Assembly: GCA_016720775.1 (NCBI GenBank)
Contig: JADKJX010000001.1
Span: 1,472,501-1,536,500 of the forward strand
Direction: 5' to 3'
Origin: Chitinophagaceae bacterium
GTDB taxonomy: Bacteria > Bacteroidota > Bacteroidia > Chitinophagales > Chitinophagaceae
Length of the DNA: 64,000 bases
The notes beneath the pieces were generated by a model, which saw only the letters and a list, made by a program, of their open reading frames with translations, was not told the DNA's origin and ran no database searches. Below, piece after piece: positions 33,450 through 44,100 of the stretch (position 1 is its first letter; the number at the start of each line of letters is the position of its first letter). The position numbers were made by a program, and so were the translations under genes.

Positions 33450-33731
33450 ATGAAAAAAGTATTTGCAATCCTGGCCCTGGCCACCGTAATGACCGCTTGT
33501 AACAACGAATCAGAAAAAACGGAAGCTCCTGCCGGCGATACAACCAAAACTGAAACGCCTGCTGCTCCGGCTGTTGTTGATACTGCGATGAAAACCATTG
33601 CTGACACTGCTGCTTCTAAACTTAACCAAATGGTTGATACAGCAAAAAAAGCTGTTAAAGAAGGTGCAGAAAAAGTAAAAGACGCCGTTAAAGAAGGCGC
33701 TGCTAAAGTAAAAGAAGCTGTAAAACACTAA
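33450..33731 (+). CDS. Small lipoprotein with amphipathic KxKEGA-type 11-residue repeats
   Basis: 93 residues: lipoprotein signal MKKVFAILALATVMTAC (Cys17), then a Thr/Ala/Pro-rich linker, then a charged helix of repeated 11-mers (AKKAVKEGAEKVKDAVKEG, AAKVKEAVKH). The period and composition resemble LEA group 3, apolipoprotein or synuclein-like membrane-surface helices; this is resemblance, not homology. Such a lipoprotein could lie along the membrane or bridge to peptidoglycan. The gene has its own promoter and terminator, and is followed by a palindrome array. Confidence 0.8.
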   Translation: MKKVFAILALATVMTACNNESEKTEAPAGDTTKTETPAAPAVVDTAMKTIADTAASKLNQMVDTAKKAVKEGAEKVKDAVKEGAAKVKEAVKH

Positions 33732-33752
33732 TCCGGTCTTAACTCATAAAAG

Positions 33753-33780
33753 ATCCCTCCATTAACCTGGGGGGATTTTT
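33753..33780 (+). terminator. Terminator after the 33450 lipoprotein
   Basis: ATCCCTCC (33753-33760) pairs with GGGGGGAT (33769-33776), followed by TTTTT. Confidence 0.8.
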
Positions 33781-33784
33781 CGTT

Positions 33785-34006
33785 AAACCTATAAGCGTTT
33801 TTAAAACCTTATAGGTTTAAGTGTTTTTTTAAAACCTTATAGGTTTAAGCGTTTTTTAAAACCTTATAGGTTTAAGCGTTTTTTAAAACCTTATAGGTTT
33901 AAGCGTTTTTAAAACCTTATAGGTTTAAGCGTTTTTTAAAACCTTATGGGTTTAAGCGTTTTTAAAACCTTATAGGTTTAAGTGGTTTTTAAAACCTTAT
34001 AGGGTT
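33785..34006. repeat. Array R1: eight copies of a palindromic ~26-28-bp unit
   Basis: Each unit has the 15-bp imperfect palindrome AAACCTTATAGGTTT followed by an AAGCGTTTTTT spacer; eight CCTTAT(A/G)GG cores occur between 33807 and 34000. The array fills most of the gap between the small lipoprotein and the giant gene. It is one of five arrays of this family in the window. Confidence 0.9.
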
Positions 34007-34039
34007 TCCCGGCTCATAAAAAAATTGTTAAGATTTTTT

Positions 34040-34071
34040 TTGGCGGTTTTTGATAAATCCCCCTATATTTA
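34040..34071 (+). promoter_or_regulatory. Probable promoter for the first giant surface gene
   Basis: TTG at 34040-34042 and TATATTTA at 34064-34071, spacing 21 bp; last base differs from TAnnTTTG. The leader would be ~295 nt, unusually long, with no recognised riboswitch. Apart from this the 34007-34399 gap shows nothing recognisable. Confidence 0.45.
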
Positions 34072-34399
34072 CCGCCGGCAATAGAGATTGCACCCCCTTT
34101 CCGTCCCCTTTGCGTAACTGTTCCAATTCAATTAAAAACCATCCCAGGTATTTTATCTTGACCAGGTAAAATAAGGAAGACATTAAAGTTTATATCACAT
34201 CGGCGCAAGGTGAAGGAAGAAAAACCAACTTATCCTGCATCCCTCACTGCTGCTTTATGTACTATAAGGCTTGATCAATTCCACCGTTCATTCCCTTCTT
34301 GAAAATTTGCTGACACACCGGTGTAAATGCTGGCGTGTATTGTATTGGTATCAAATGCCCTTTTAAAATATTATGATCTTACAACTCAAAATTGCTCTT

Positions 34400-37300
34400 A
34401 TGAGAAAATTATCCTTGTTGTTGCTTACGGTTTGTTTTGCAACGATTGTGAATGCACAGATTACTATTACGGTAACCGGCAACACGAATACCACGCCTAA
34501 CCTGCTGGCAACTTATCCAAGTCTTTCTGCTGCCTTAACAGACCTGAATGCTGTAACAGTCATGACAGGCCCCGTGGTACTAACTTGCGATGCGGGAACA
34601 TCAGAGACTGCTCCTATAAAAGGTTTTGTGCTTGGTAGTGCAACTTTAAATCCGGTATTGAGCGCAACAAATACCATTACAATTAATAAAACTGGTGGTA
34701 CAGTTACAATAAATGCCGGTGTTGGTACTGCCAACGGACCATCGACAACTCCTGATGGAATGTTATATCTGAATGGTGCTGATTATGTCACCATAGATGG
34801 TTTGACATTTACCGATGGCAACACCTTAACTGCAACCGTTGCCATGGAATTTGGTGTTGCTCTTTTTAAACTGAATGCAGGAGATGGTTGTAATAATAAC
34901 ACTATTCAGAATTGTACATTTAATATGCAGCGTATTAATAACAATGCAGGTTCAACACCTATGTTAGATGGTTCTTGGGCAATTGAGGTCTTAAACTCTA
35001 CAGCAGCTGCAGCTACAACCGCTCTTACTCCTACCAATGGCGGAACCCTGGCTACCAATGGTACGAATTCAGGGAACAGGTTTTATACCAATACAATCAA
35101 TAGTGGTAACGGGGGAATTGGTTTTGGAGGCTATGCTGCTACTTTAGGTGTTGGCCCTGCTCCAAACGCTACTACTTTCCTCGGCGATTTAGGCAATGAT
35201 GTAGGAGGTACTTCTTCAGGTACCGGGAATATCATATTAAATTTTGGCGGTGGCGCAGCTACCAGTCCATCTGCTGGTATTCGTGCCAATAATCAGTGGA
35301 GTGTAAATATTCAGTATAATACTGTTAATAACAATAACGGATCCGGTGTAAATCATGTTACTACACTTAGGGGTATCTATGCCCAGGCAGGTACAAGTGC
35401 AAATGCTACTATTAATAATAATATTGTTACTGTACAATCCGGTGGTACAACCTCCCTCTTGGAGGGTATTGATAACGCTATTGGAGGTACTGCAGCTTCT
35501 AATACTGTTACTATTAATAATAATACAATAAGATTTTCTTATACAACAGCTACTACCGCAATATTTAACGGTATCCTCAACAGTGCTACAGCCGCAACTG
35601 TAAATATTAATACCAATGACATCTCTGTTACAGCAGGTGGATCTTTAGCCGGTACAGGTACCTGTGTAATGATTGAAACAGGTTCTCCAACTACTGCTAC
35701 GGCTAATAGTAATTCTATTACCAACATTCCAAGAAGTGGTGCATCAGGCTCATGGCGGGGAATTAAAACAACCAGTCCTACAAACTTTACAGCTAACGGA
35801 AACACTATTGACGGATTGAGTTGGACTGCTGTTGCTTCTACAGGAAGCATATCTCCGATCTATAGTTTATCAAGTGCGGTGAATGTAACTGTAAATAATA
35901 ATATCATCCGCAACATGTCTACCCCCACTACCGGTACTATTATCGGTATTACTGAGTTTGGTAGTTCAGGTCTTAAAACATTTCAGAATAACCAGATCTA
36001 TAACTTTTTTACTACAGCAGGTGGTGCCGGAGGTGCAACATTTACGGGAATTTCTGAATCAACTGGATCAACAAACACCTATAGCAACAACATTATTTAT
36101 TCACTCAACAGTACCGGAACAACCGGCGGTACAGGGGGTACAATTACCGGTATCACTTTTAGCAGCGGAACAACAAATAATGTAAGCAACAATGCCATTT
36201 ATGATTTGTCTTCAACCAGTACTAATCCCACAGTTACGGGTATTAATATCGGAGGCGGAACAACCAATAATATTAATAACAACTTGATTGGTGACCTGAG
36301 GGCTACAGCTTCTACCGGAAACGTTACCATATCAGGTATACTAGCTGGTTCAGGAACAACCAATAATATCTTCCACAATACCGTAAACATCGCATCTACA
36401 ACTGCAAGTGTTACTACCTTTGGTACAAGTGCAATTTATTTCAGCAGTTCTACTCCTGTAAATAATTTGCGGAACAATATTTTTGTAAATACTTCAGCTC
36501 CTGGTCCAACAGGCGGATTTACAGCTGCTATCAGGTATACAATTGCTCCTACTTCTACCAATTTCCCGGCTGCCAACAATAATAACTTTTATTATGCCGG
36601 TGTAGCCGCTGCCAACAAAGTACTTTATTGTGAGGGCAGTAGTGCTACACCTACCAATGGCCAGCAAACTATTGGGGCTTATAAAACATACATCAATACC
36701 ACGTTGCCTGTAGCAGGAAGGGAAAGTTCTTCTGTGTCGGAGATACCTAACTGGGTTTCTACAACCGGTACTAATCCTGTTACTACCTTCCTTCAATATA
36801 ATACAGCCATACCTACCCAGATCGAACAAGGCGGTGGAACCGGTACAGGAATTTCAACCGATTTTGCTGCAACTACCCGTTGCCCTGGTGGAGGTTGCCC
36901 CGGTGCTGCATCTACCCCTGATATGGGCGCCTGGGAATTAAACGGCCTTGCGCTTGATCTAACTGCACCGGCTATTTCTTATACAGTTATTCCAAACACA
37001 ACCTGTTTAACAGACAGGACGTTATCATCCGCCATTACCGATGCCAGTTTGGTTAACACTACGGCAGGTACCAAACCAAGATTATATTTTAAGAAATCAG
37101 GAGACCTGAATACCTATGCCGGTAATACCAATGCTGATAATGGCTGGAAATATGTAGAAGCAACCAATGCTTCATCTCCTTTCAGCTTCACAACCGATTA
37201 TACGTTGTTGCAGTCTGCAGTGGCGACTGGGGATGTGATTCAATATTTTGTAGTGGCGCAGGATTTAGCAGCAACACCAAATGTTGGTATCAACAGCGGA

Positions 37301-37723
37301 ATCTTTGCAGCAGCACCAACGAGTGTAGCCCTCACATCGGGCGCCTTCCCGCTTACCGGAACCATAAATAGTTATACAGTAGTATTATCTGTTCCAACTA
37401 CCATCACCATTGGTGCTTTAGGAACCTATACAACATTAACGGCAGCTTCAACCGGTTTCTTTGCCGATCTAAATGCAAAATCGCTTAGCGGAAATACAAC
37501 GGTTACCATATTGGATGCAGCCATTACAGAAACAGGTGCCGTGCCTCTTACTGCAATCAACTACGGATGTGGCGGTGGGCCGTACACATTGACCATTAAA
37601 CCTAATACCGGGGTAACAACCGTATTATCGGGAACTTTTGCCGGTCCGTCGATCGACCTGAATGGCGCCGACCTGGTAACATTCGATGGTCACAACAGCG
37701 GCGGAGAAGTACAAAAGATATGA
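34400..37723 (+). CDS. Giant secreted beta-helix protein 1, N-terminal part (frameshifted gene)
   Basis: The ATG at 34400 is chosen over 34373 because it starts the signal peptide MRKLSLLLLTVCFATIVNAQ. The mature part begins with a recurring leader module (YPSLSAALTDLN ... LNGADYVTIDG) followed by long Asn/Thr/Gly-rich right-handed parallel beta-helix coils (NNTI/NINNN motifs), a Cys pair CPGGGCPG, then a beta-sandwich (TYAGNTNADNGWKYVEATNA ... VIQYFVVAQDLA) and a second leader module ending DLNGADLVTFDG. The frame is lost at 37723, inside that module. The protein continues in other frames, see the next two entries. Surface adhesin or polysaccharide-binding role is inference. Confidence 0.8.
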   Translation: MRKLSLLLLTVCFATIVNAQITITVTGNTNTTPNLLATYPSLSAALTDLNAVTVMTGPVVLTCDAGTSETAPIKGFVLGSATLNPVLSATNTITINKTGGTVTINAGVGTANGPSTTPDGMLYLNGADYVTIDGLTFTDGNTLTATVAMEFGVALFKLNAGDGCNNNTIQNCTFNMQRINNNAGSTPMLDGSWAIEVLNSTAAAATTALTPTNGGTLATNGTNSGNRFYTNTINSGNGGIGFGGYAATLGVGPAPNATTFLGDLGNDVGGTSSGTGNIILNFGGGAATSPSAGIRANNQWSVNIQYNTVNNNNGSGVNHVTTLRGIYAQAGTSANATINNNIVTVQSGGTTSLLEGIDNAIGGTAASNTVTINNNTIRFSYTTATTAIFNGILNSATAATVNINTNDISVTAGGSLAGTGTCVMIETGSPTTATANSNSITNIPRSGASGSWRGIKTTSPTNFTANGNTIDGLSWTAVASTGSISPIYSLSSAVNVTVNNNIIRNMSTPTTGTIIGITEFGSSGLKTFQNNQIYNFFTTAGGAGGATFTGISESTGSTNTYSNNIIYSLNSTGTTGGTGGTITGITFSSGTTNNVSNNAIYDLSSTSTNPTVTGINIGGGTTNNINNNLIGDLRATASTGNVTISGILAGSGTTNNIFHNTVNIASTTASVTTFGTSAIYFSSSTPVNNLRNNIFVNTSAPGPTGGFTAAIRYTIAPTSTNFPAANNNNFYYAGVAAANKVLYCEGSSATPTNGQQTIGAYKTYINTTLPVAGRESSSVSEIPNWVSTTGTNPVTTFLQYNTAIPTQIEQGGGTGTGISTDFAATTRCPGGGCPGAASTPDMGAWELNGLALDLTAPAISYTVIPNTTCLTDRTLSSAITDASLVNTTAGTKPRLYFKKSGDLNTYAGNTNADNGWKYVEATNASSPFSFTTDYTLLQSAVATGDVIQYFVVAQDLAATPNVGINSGIFAAAPTSVALTSGAFPLTGTINSYTVVLSVPTTITIGALGTYTTLTAASTGFFADLNAKSLSGNTTVTILDAAITETGAVPLTAINYGCGGGPYTLTIKPNTGVTTVLSGTFAGPSIDLNGADLVTFDGHNSGGEVQKI

Positions 37724-38150
37724 CCATCCGTAACATCAGTACAACCGGTCAAACATTCCGTTTCATTAATGATGCTACAGATAACTTTACGATAAAATAC
37801 TATTGTTGAAGACCAATACCAGTGCAAACAGTGTGTCATTTTATTCAGTACCGCAGCTACAGGCTCAATAGGTAACAGTAACAACGTTATCAGTAATTGC
37901 GATGTGCGTGACCGTTCAGATGCAGCAGGTGTTCCTGCCAATGCCATTTATTCAAGCGGTACTGCATCGCCGGCTAATACAAATAATACAATTTCCACCA
38001 GCAATATTTTCAACCATACAAATGCAGGGGTACTGGTATCAGCTACCGGCGCCGGCAATGGCTGGACCATCGCGCAACGGTATTTGCAAACCGCTGCACC
38101 ACCGCCCTTACCGGTATTTCGCTGCTGGGTGGAAACGGCCATAGTGTATT
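37700..38150 (+). other. Frameshift cluster within the first giant gene
   Basis: Coding continuity changes frame at least four times within ~450 bp. Genuine segments follow one another in different frames: MTIRNISTTGQTFRFINDA (~37717-37809), LLKTNTSANSVS (~37803-37860), SIGNSNNVISNCDVR (~37860-38085), then LTGISLLGGNGHSVLNNF from ~38108. Outside this block the frames are clean for thousands of bases. Confidence 0.8.
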
Positions 38151-41100
38151 GAATAACTTCATTGGTGGAACTGCCGCTAATGCGGGCAGCACCAACCTGG
38201 CTACATCCAGCACATTCACCGGTATCAACCTTTCGGTAGGTACGGTTACTGCAACAAGTGTACAGGGCAATACGGTTAAAAATATCCGTTCAACCACAAC
38301 CGGTTTTACAGACAGGCTATGGTATCAACCTGTCGGCAGTACCGCAAATATTGGTAATGTATCGGGTAATACTGTAGGTTCTTCAAATGTTGCGGAACGT
38401 TTTGAAATAAATGGTGATTCTTACGGTATCCGGGTGGCAAGTACTACTTCGGTTAACCTGAGCAATAACACCGTTAATAATTTCGGTACTAATACAACTC
38501 CATCAACCGGCGAATACTATTTTGGTATCTCGGTAGAAGGAACAGGAGCACACTCCGTGATCAATAATACCGTGGCAAACGTGATCAATGCAAGTACACC
38601 AGATGCGTCATTCAACACCCAATTGATTGGTATGACCATTACCGCCACCGGTATTCAAACCATCCGTGGTAACACGATCCATGATGTGGGTAATACCAGT
38701 GCTACCGCACCTACCAGCAATAACAACCGGATTTGGGGATTGATCATTTCCGGTACACCGGCAGGTACAGTCGTAGAGAAAAATAATATTTACAATATCT
38801 ACGGTTCAAGTACCGCAACCGGCGCAAGGGCAGATGTGATCACATTGCTGCAGTCGCAGAGTGTAGCCAATGCCACGTATTCCAATAACATGATATCCAG
38901 TGGTACTGTCAACGCGTCTTCAGACAGGGCTATTTTCGGTATACTCGATATTTCGGCCGCACCTGCTGTGAGCAATTATTATTTCAACTCGGTTAGCATA
39001 ACCGGAACAGGTACCGGTACAAACAGTACCTATGCATTCAACCGAAACAGTACGGCTACAGTTGATATCCGCAATAATATTTTCAGCAATGCAAGAACCG
39101 GCGGTACCGGTTACCATGTAGCCATTGCCAATACCAATGCCGCAGCTACCGGCTGGGCAGCAACAGCAGCAAACTACAACGACCTGTACAGCGCAACTGC
39201 TTCAACGGTTGGCCAATGGTTGGGCGCTCTTGCAGCAAATAACAGGGACTTTACCGGATGGCAGGCTTCGCAGGGTGCTGGTACGCCAGGTTCAGGTGGC
39301 GATGCCAACTCATGGAGCGTTCTTCCTGCCTTTACTTCAGCAATTGACTTGCATATCCCGGCTGCTACAAGCGGTCCGCTGGAATCAAACGGTACAACTA
39401 TATTCGGGATCTCAACAGATATTGATAATGATGTAAGGCCTGGTCCAACAGGTTCAGTGAACGGCGGTGCTACGGCGCCCGATATAGGTGCCGATGAATT
39501 TGACGGAACACCGGCTTCACCGATGGTTTATGTTTCAAGTACCACTACCCAGAATACGGCGAACGTACAGCTAGGAACCACTAACCAACATGTGATAGGC
39601 ATACAGGTTGTTACCAGCGGAAGCCTTAGCCCGTTAAGCGCAACTTCATTTACCATTGCCACAACAGGTACTACCAACCTGGCTGATATTACCAATGCCA
39701 AGTTGTGGTACACTGGTACCAGTTCAACCTTTGCTACCGGCGTTCAGTTTGGTACAACCCTGGCGGTTCCGGTTGCATCATTTAATATAACCGGCACGCA
39801 GGTGTTATCACAGGGAACCAACTATTTCTGGCTCACCTATGATGTTCCTTGCGGCAGTACAGTTAGCAATGTGATTGATGGAGAATGTACCAGCTTTAAT
39901 ATAGGTACTGTTCAGTCACCTACACCAACAGCGCCAGCCGGCAGCCGTACAATTGTTGCGGGCACCGGAATCAGCGGAACCAAAACAGTAGGTGCGGCAG
40001 GAGATTACTTAACCCTTACAGCAGCAGCTGCTGATATAAATACCAATGGCCTGAGCGGTCCATTAACCTTGAGTATCCTCAACAGTTTGAGTGAACCAGG
40101 TGCGGTGGTTTTCAATGCCATCACGTATATCTGCGGTGGTCCATTTCCTTTAACTATTTCACCGGCGAGCGGTGTAACAGCAACCGTATCGGGTACGGTA
40201 GCAAGTGGCGCACTCATTAAATTGAACGGCGCAGATTATGTTACCATCGACGGAAGTAATAATGGCAGCAACAGCCGCGACCTTACCATCACCAATTTAA
40301 GCACCACATCACCAGCCGCCATCTGGCTTGCCAGTACAGGAGTTGCTGCGGGTGCTGATAATAATACCATCAAGAACTGTATCATCAACACCGGCAGTAA
40401 TGCAGCCACTTCGTATGGTATTGCCATTGCAGGTGCCACACTGGGCAGTGGTGGTGCAGACAATGATAACGTGTCCATTCAAAATAACAACATAACCCAG
40501 GTTTACCATGGTATCTGGGCAAACGGTACCGCTTCTGCTTCAGCAGGCGGACTGGATGGACTGACCATTGCTGCCAATATTGTTGGCCCGGCTATAAACG
40601 GCGCTACTAATATCGGTTTCACTGGTATCAATATCGCCAATGCGGTTAATCCTAATGTAACCTTGAACACTGTTCAGAATATTTCTGCAACATCAGGTTC
40701 TGCAGCAGGTATCTTAACTGCCGCTACGGTTGCAGGCGCTACCATTTCTCAGAACACCGTTCAGAACGTGGCAACTACCACACCGATAATTTACGGAATC
40801 CTTGCAGGAGGTGCTTCGGGTACATTCACCATCAGCAAGAACACCGTATCGCAGATCACTGCTTCTGCAGGAAGCAGCTATGTGGTTGGTATAGAAGCTA
40901 CCGTTTCCAGCACGATTGAAAGCAATAAGGTAAGCGGAATTATTAATAATACAACAGGTACCTATGGAGCTTACGGTATTAACCTAAATGGTGGCAACAG
41001 CAGTATTGTACGCAATAACTTTGTAAGCAATGTAACCCACGATATGAGCGGCGGTACTGCCTTCTCTACCACCTTTGGTATGTTTGGTATCCGCATTGGA

Positions 41101-44100
41101 ACAGGCACAGGCCACCAGGTTTACCACAACTCGGTTAACTTGTATGGATTGATGCCGGGTGCGGCCACATCAAGTCATTTGTCGGCTGCGTTTGCCATCG
41201 TTTCAACCGCATCAACCGGTTGCGATGTACGCAATAATATCTTCGCCAATAACATAACAGGTGGTACCACTTCCATTGCACACGTGTCCGTTTACCTGCC
41301 AACAAGCGGTACCATTGCCATGGAACTTACCTGGAATAACAATGCTTATTTTACAGGAACCACTGCCGGATCAACAGGCATAGCCCATGTAGGAACTACC
41401 TATACAGCTACACCGGCCGGCCCAACTACGTATGCAGGCTTGTACACAGTAGCTGCATTTGATGCATCCACTACAGCGGGTACAGCAAATTTCAGAAGCT
41501 ATACAAGCAACCTGCTTACTGCCAACACCAATAATGATAATGCATCGCTTGCATTTACAGCTGCGGTTCCGTTTACCAGCAGTACCGACCTGCACATACC
41601 GGCGGCCACACCAGGCCAGCTTGAATCGGCTGGAGCAACTGTTGGCTTAGCTACAGATATTGACAATGATGCAAGACCTGGTCCGGCAGGTTCTGTTAAT
41701 GGCGGAGCTACTGCTCCTGATATGGGTGCCGATGAATTTGACGGTACACCTGCATCGCCGATGATCTATGTATCAAGCACCACTACGCAGAATGCAAACA
41801 ACGTAGGTAACGGAACAACCAATAATCATATCATAGGTATACAGGTAGTTACCAGCGGTACACTTAGTCCGTTGAGCGCTACTTCGTTTACTATTAATAC
41901 AAACGGAACCACGGCTCCGGCTACGGATATTACCAATGCCAAATTGTGGTACACCGGCAACAGTTCTACGTTTGCCACCGGTACACAGTTTGGTGCAACC
42001 AATGCGGCACCAAGCGGATCATTCGCAATAACCGGAACACAAACATTGGCAACAGGCACCAACTACTTCTGGTTAACATACGACATACCTTGTACGGCTG
42101 TATTAACCAACGTTGCAGATGCAGAATGTAACTCATTAACCGTTACCATCGCCCGAACACCAACTGTACAGGTACCGGCAGGAAGCCGCACCATTATTGC
42201 AGGCGGATTGAGCGGTACCGTTACCATCGGTGCAGCAGGAACATACCCGACACTTACCGGTACCGGCGGTTTATTTGCTGCCATCAATACCAACGGTTTG
42301 GCGGGCGACCTTACAGCCAATATCATTGATGCATCGGTAACAGAAACAGGTGCCATTGCACTCAACCAGATAACCTTCGGTTGTGCAGCTGGTCCTTATG
42401 GAGTTACCATAAAACCGGGTGCAGGTGTTACTGCCACGCTCACAGGTGCAGTAGGTACTTCCCTGATCAAGCTGAACGGAGCAGACAATGTAACCATTGA
42501 TGGTTCCAACAACGGCTCAACCAGCAGGGACCTGACACTTACTAATACCGGTTCCGGTTCAATGGTATGGATAGGTACGGATGGTACAGCAGGTGCCACC
42601 AATAACACACTTAAGAACTTTAATATGGTAGGTCCGGGTGCCTTTACCGGCCAGGGTATCATTGCCGGAAGCGGAACTACTTTTGGAAGTGCTGCTGAAA
42701 ACGGAAGGCCTAACTCAAACAATACTGTACAGAACCTTACGGCCAAAGGTGTGCAGAATGCTGTTTATGCAATAGGCGATCCCACAACGCCCGACCAGAA
42801 CTGGTTGATCACCCAGAACCAGTTTGGATCTGCAGTAGCGGCTGAAAAACTCAGCTTCCGTGGTATTGCCCTGCAGAATGCACAGAACTTCACCATCAGC
42901 CGGAATAAGATCTTCGGGGTAATTTCATCAACCGGAAGTTCATCCACGATGACTGGTATCCTGGTAGGTGCCTCTCTAAACGGCGGCACAATTACCCGCA
43001 ATGAGATAAGTGACATTAAACAAACCAATACATTCGGCTGGGGAAGTAATGGTATCTACCTGAATTCAACCAGCACGGCTGCCAACGTAAATGTGCTCAA
43101 CAACGTGATATACGATGTGGCCAGTTACGGATACGATGATATCACAGCAGTTGACAATGGTTACGGCATCATGGTGAACACAGGTGGTGGATATAATATC
43201 CAGTTCAACAGCATCCGCATGACCACCGACCAGACCGAACCTACCGGAAGAACAACGGCCATCAATATCGCATCAGGCATCACAACAGCGGCTTCACTGG
43301 ATATACGGAATAATATTTTTGCCAACACGCAAACCGTTGGTAACCGATATGCCATCATAAGTGCCGCTGCCAGCACCGTGTTCAGCAATATCAATTACAA
43401 CGACTACTATTCAGCCGGTGTAACCGGTTACGACGGCGTGTTGTTAGCGGATATTGCAAACCTTGCTGCGTGGAAAATATTCAGTACACAAGATGCGCAG
43501 AGTGTAGCAGTAGATCCGTTATTTACAAGCACTACCAATCTTAACCTGTTGCCAGGTTCAACGTTAATTGGTGCCGGTGTCACCATCGTGGGTGTAACCA
43601 ACGACTACACCAACTCAACCCGTAACAACCCGCCATCAATAGGAGCGTATGAGGATAAAGTGGTGTTCGCTGCAAAAATATACCTGCAGGGTGCATACAG
43701 TGCCGGTTTAGGACAACACAGGGCGAACACGCCACAGTGGACAACCGCTACCAATGCAGGTGCATTAACGCAGCCGTACAGTGCAGCTCCGTTCAGTTAT
43801 ACAGGTACCGAATCGGTAGCATCCGGTTTCTTCGCCAATACAGCAGGCAATGATCCGATGGATTGGGTACTGCTTGAACTGCGGGATGCCAGTACGCCAA
43901 CCACTGTTATTGCAAAAAGAGCGGCCATTGTAATGGAAGATGGAATGATCTATGATGTGGATGGTACTTCGCCTGTTTCGTTCAGGGGTGTTAATGGCGG
44001 CAACTATTTTGTTGTGATCCGTCACCGCAATCACCTGGGTGTTCGTTCGGGCACAACACAGTTGGTTGATGGTAATGCAATAACTCCTGCTACGTACGAC

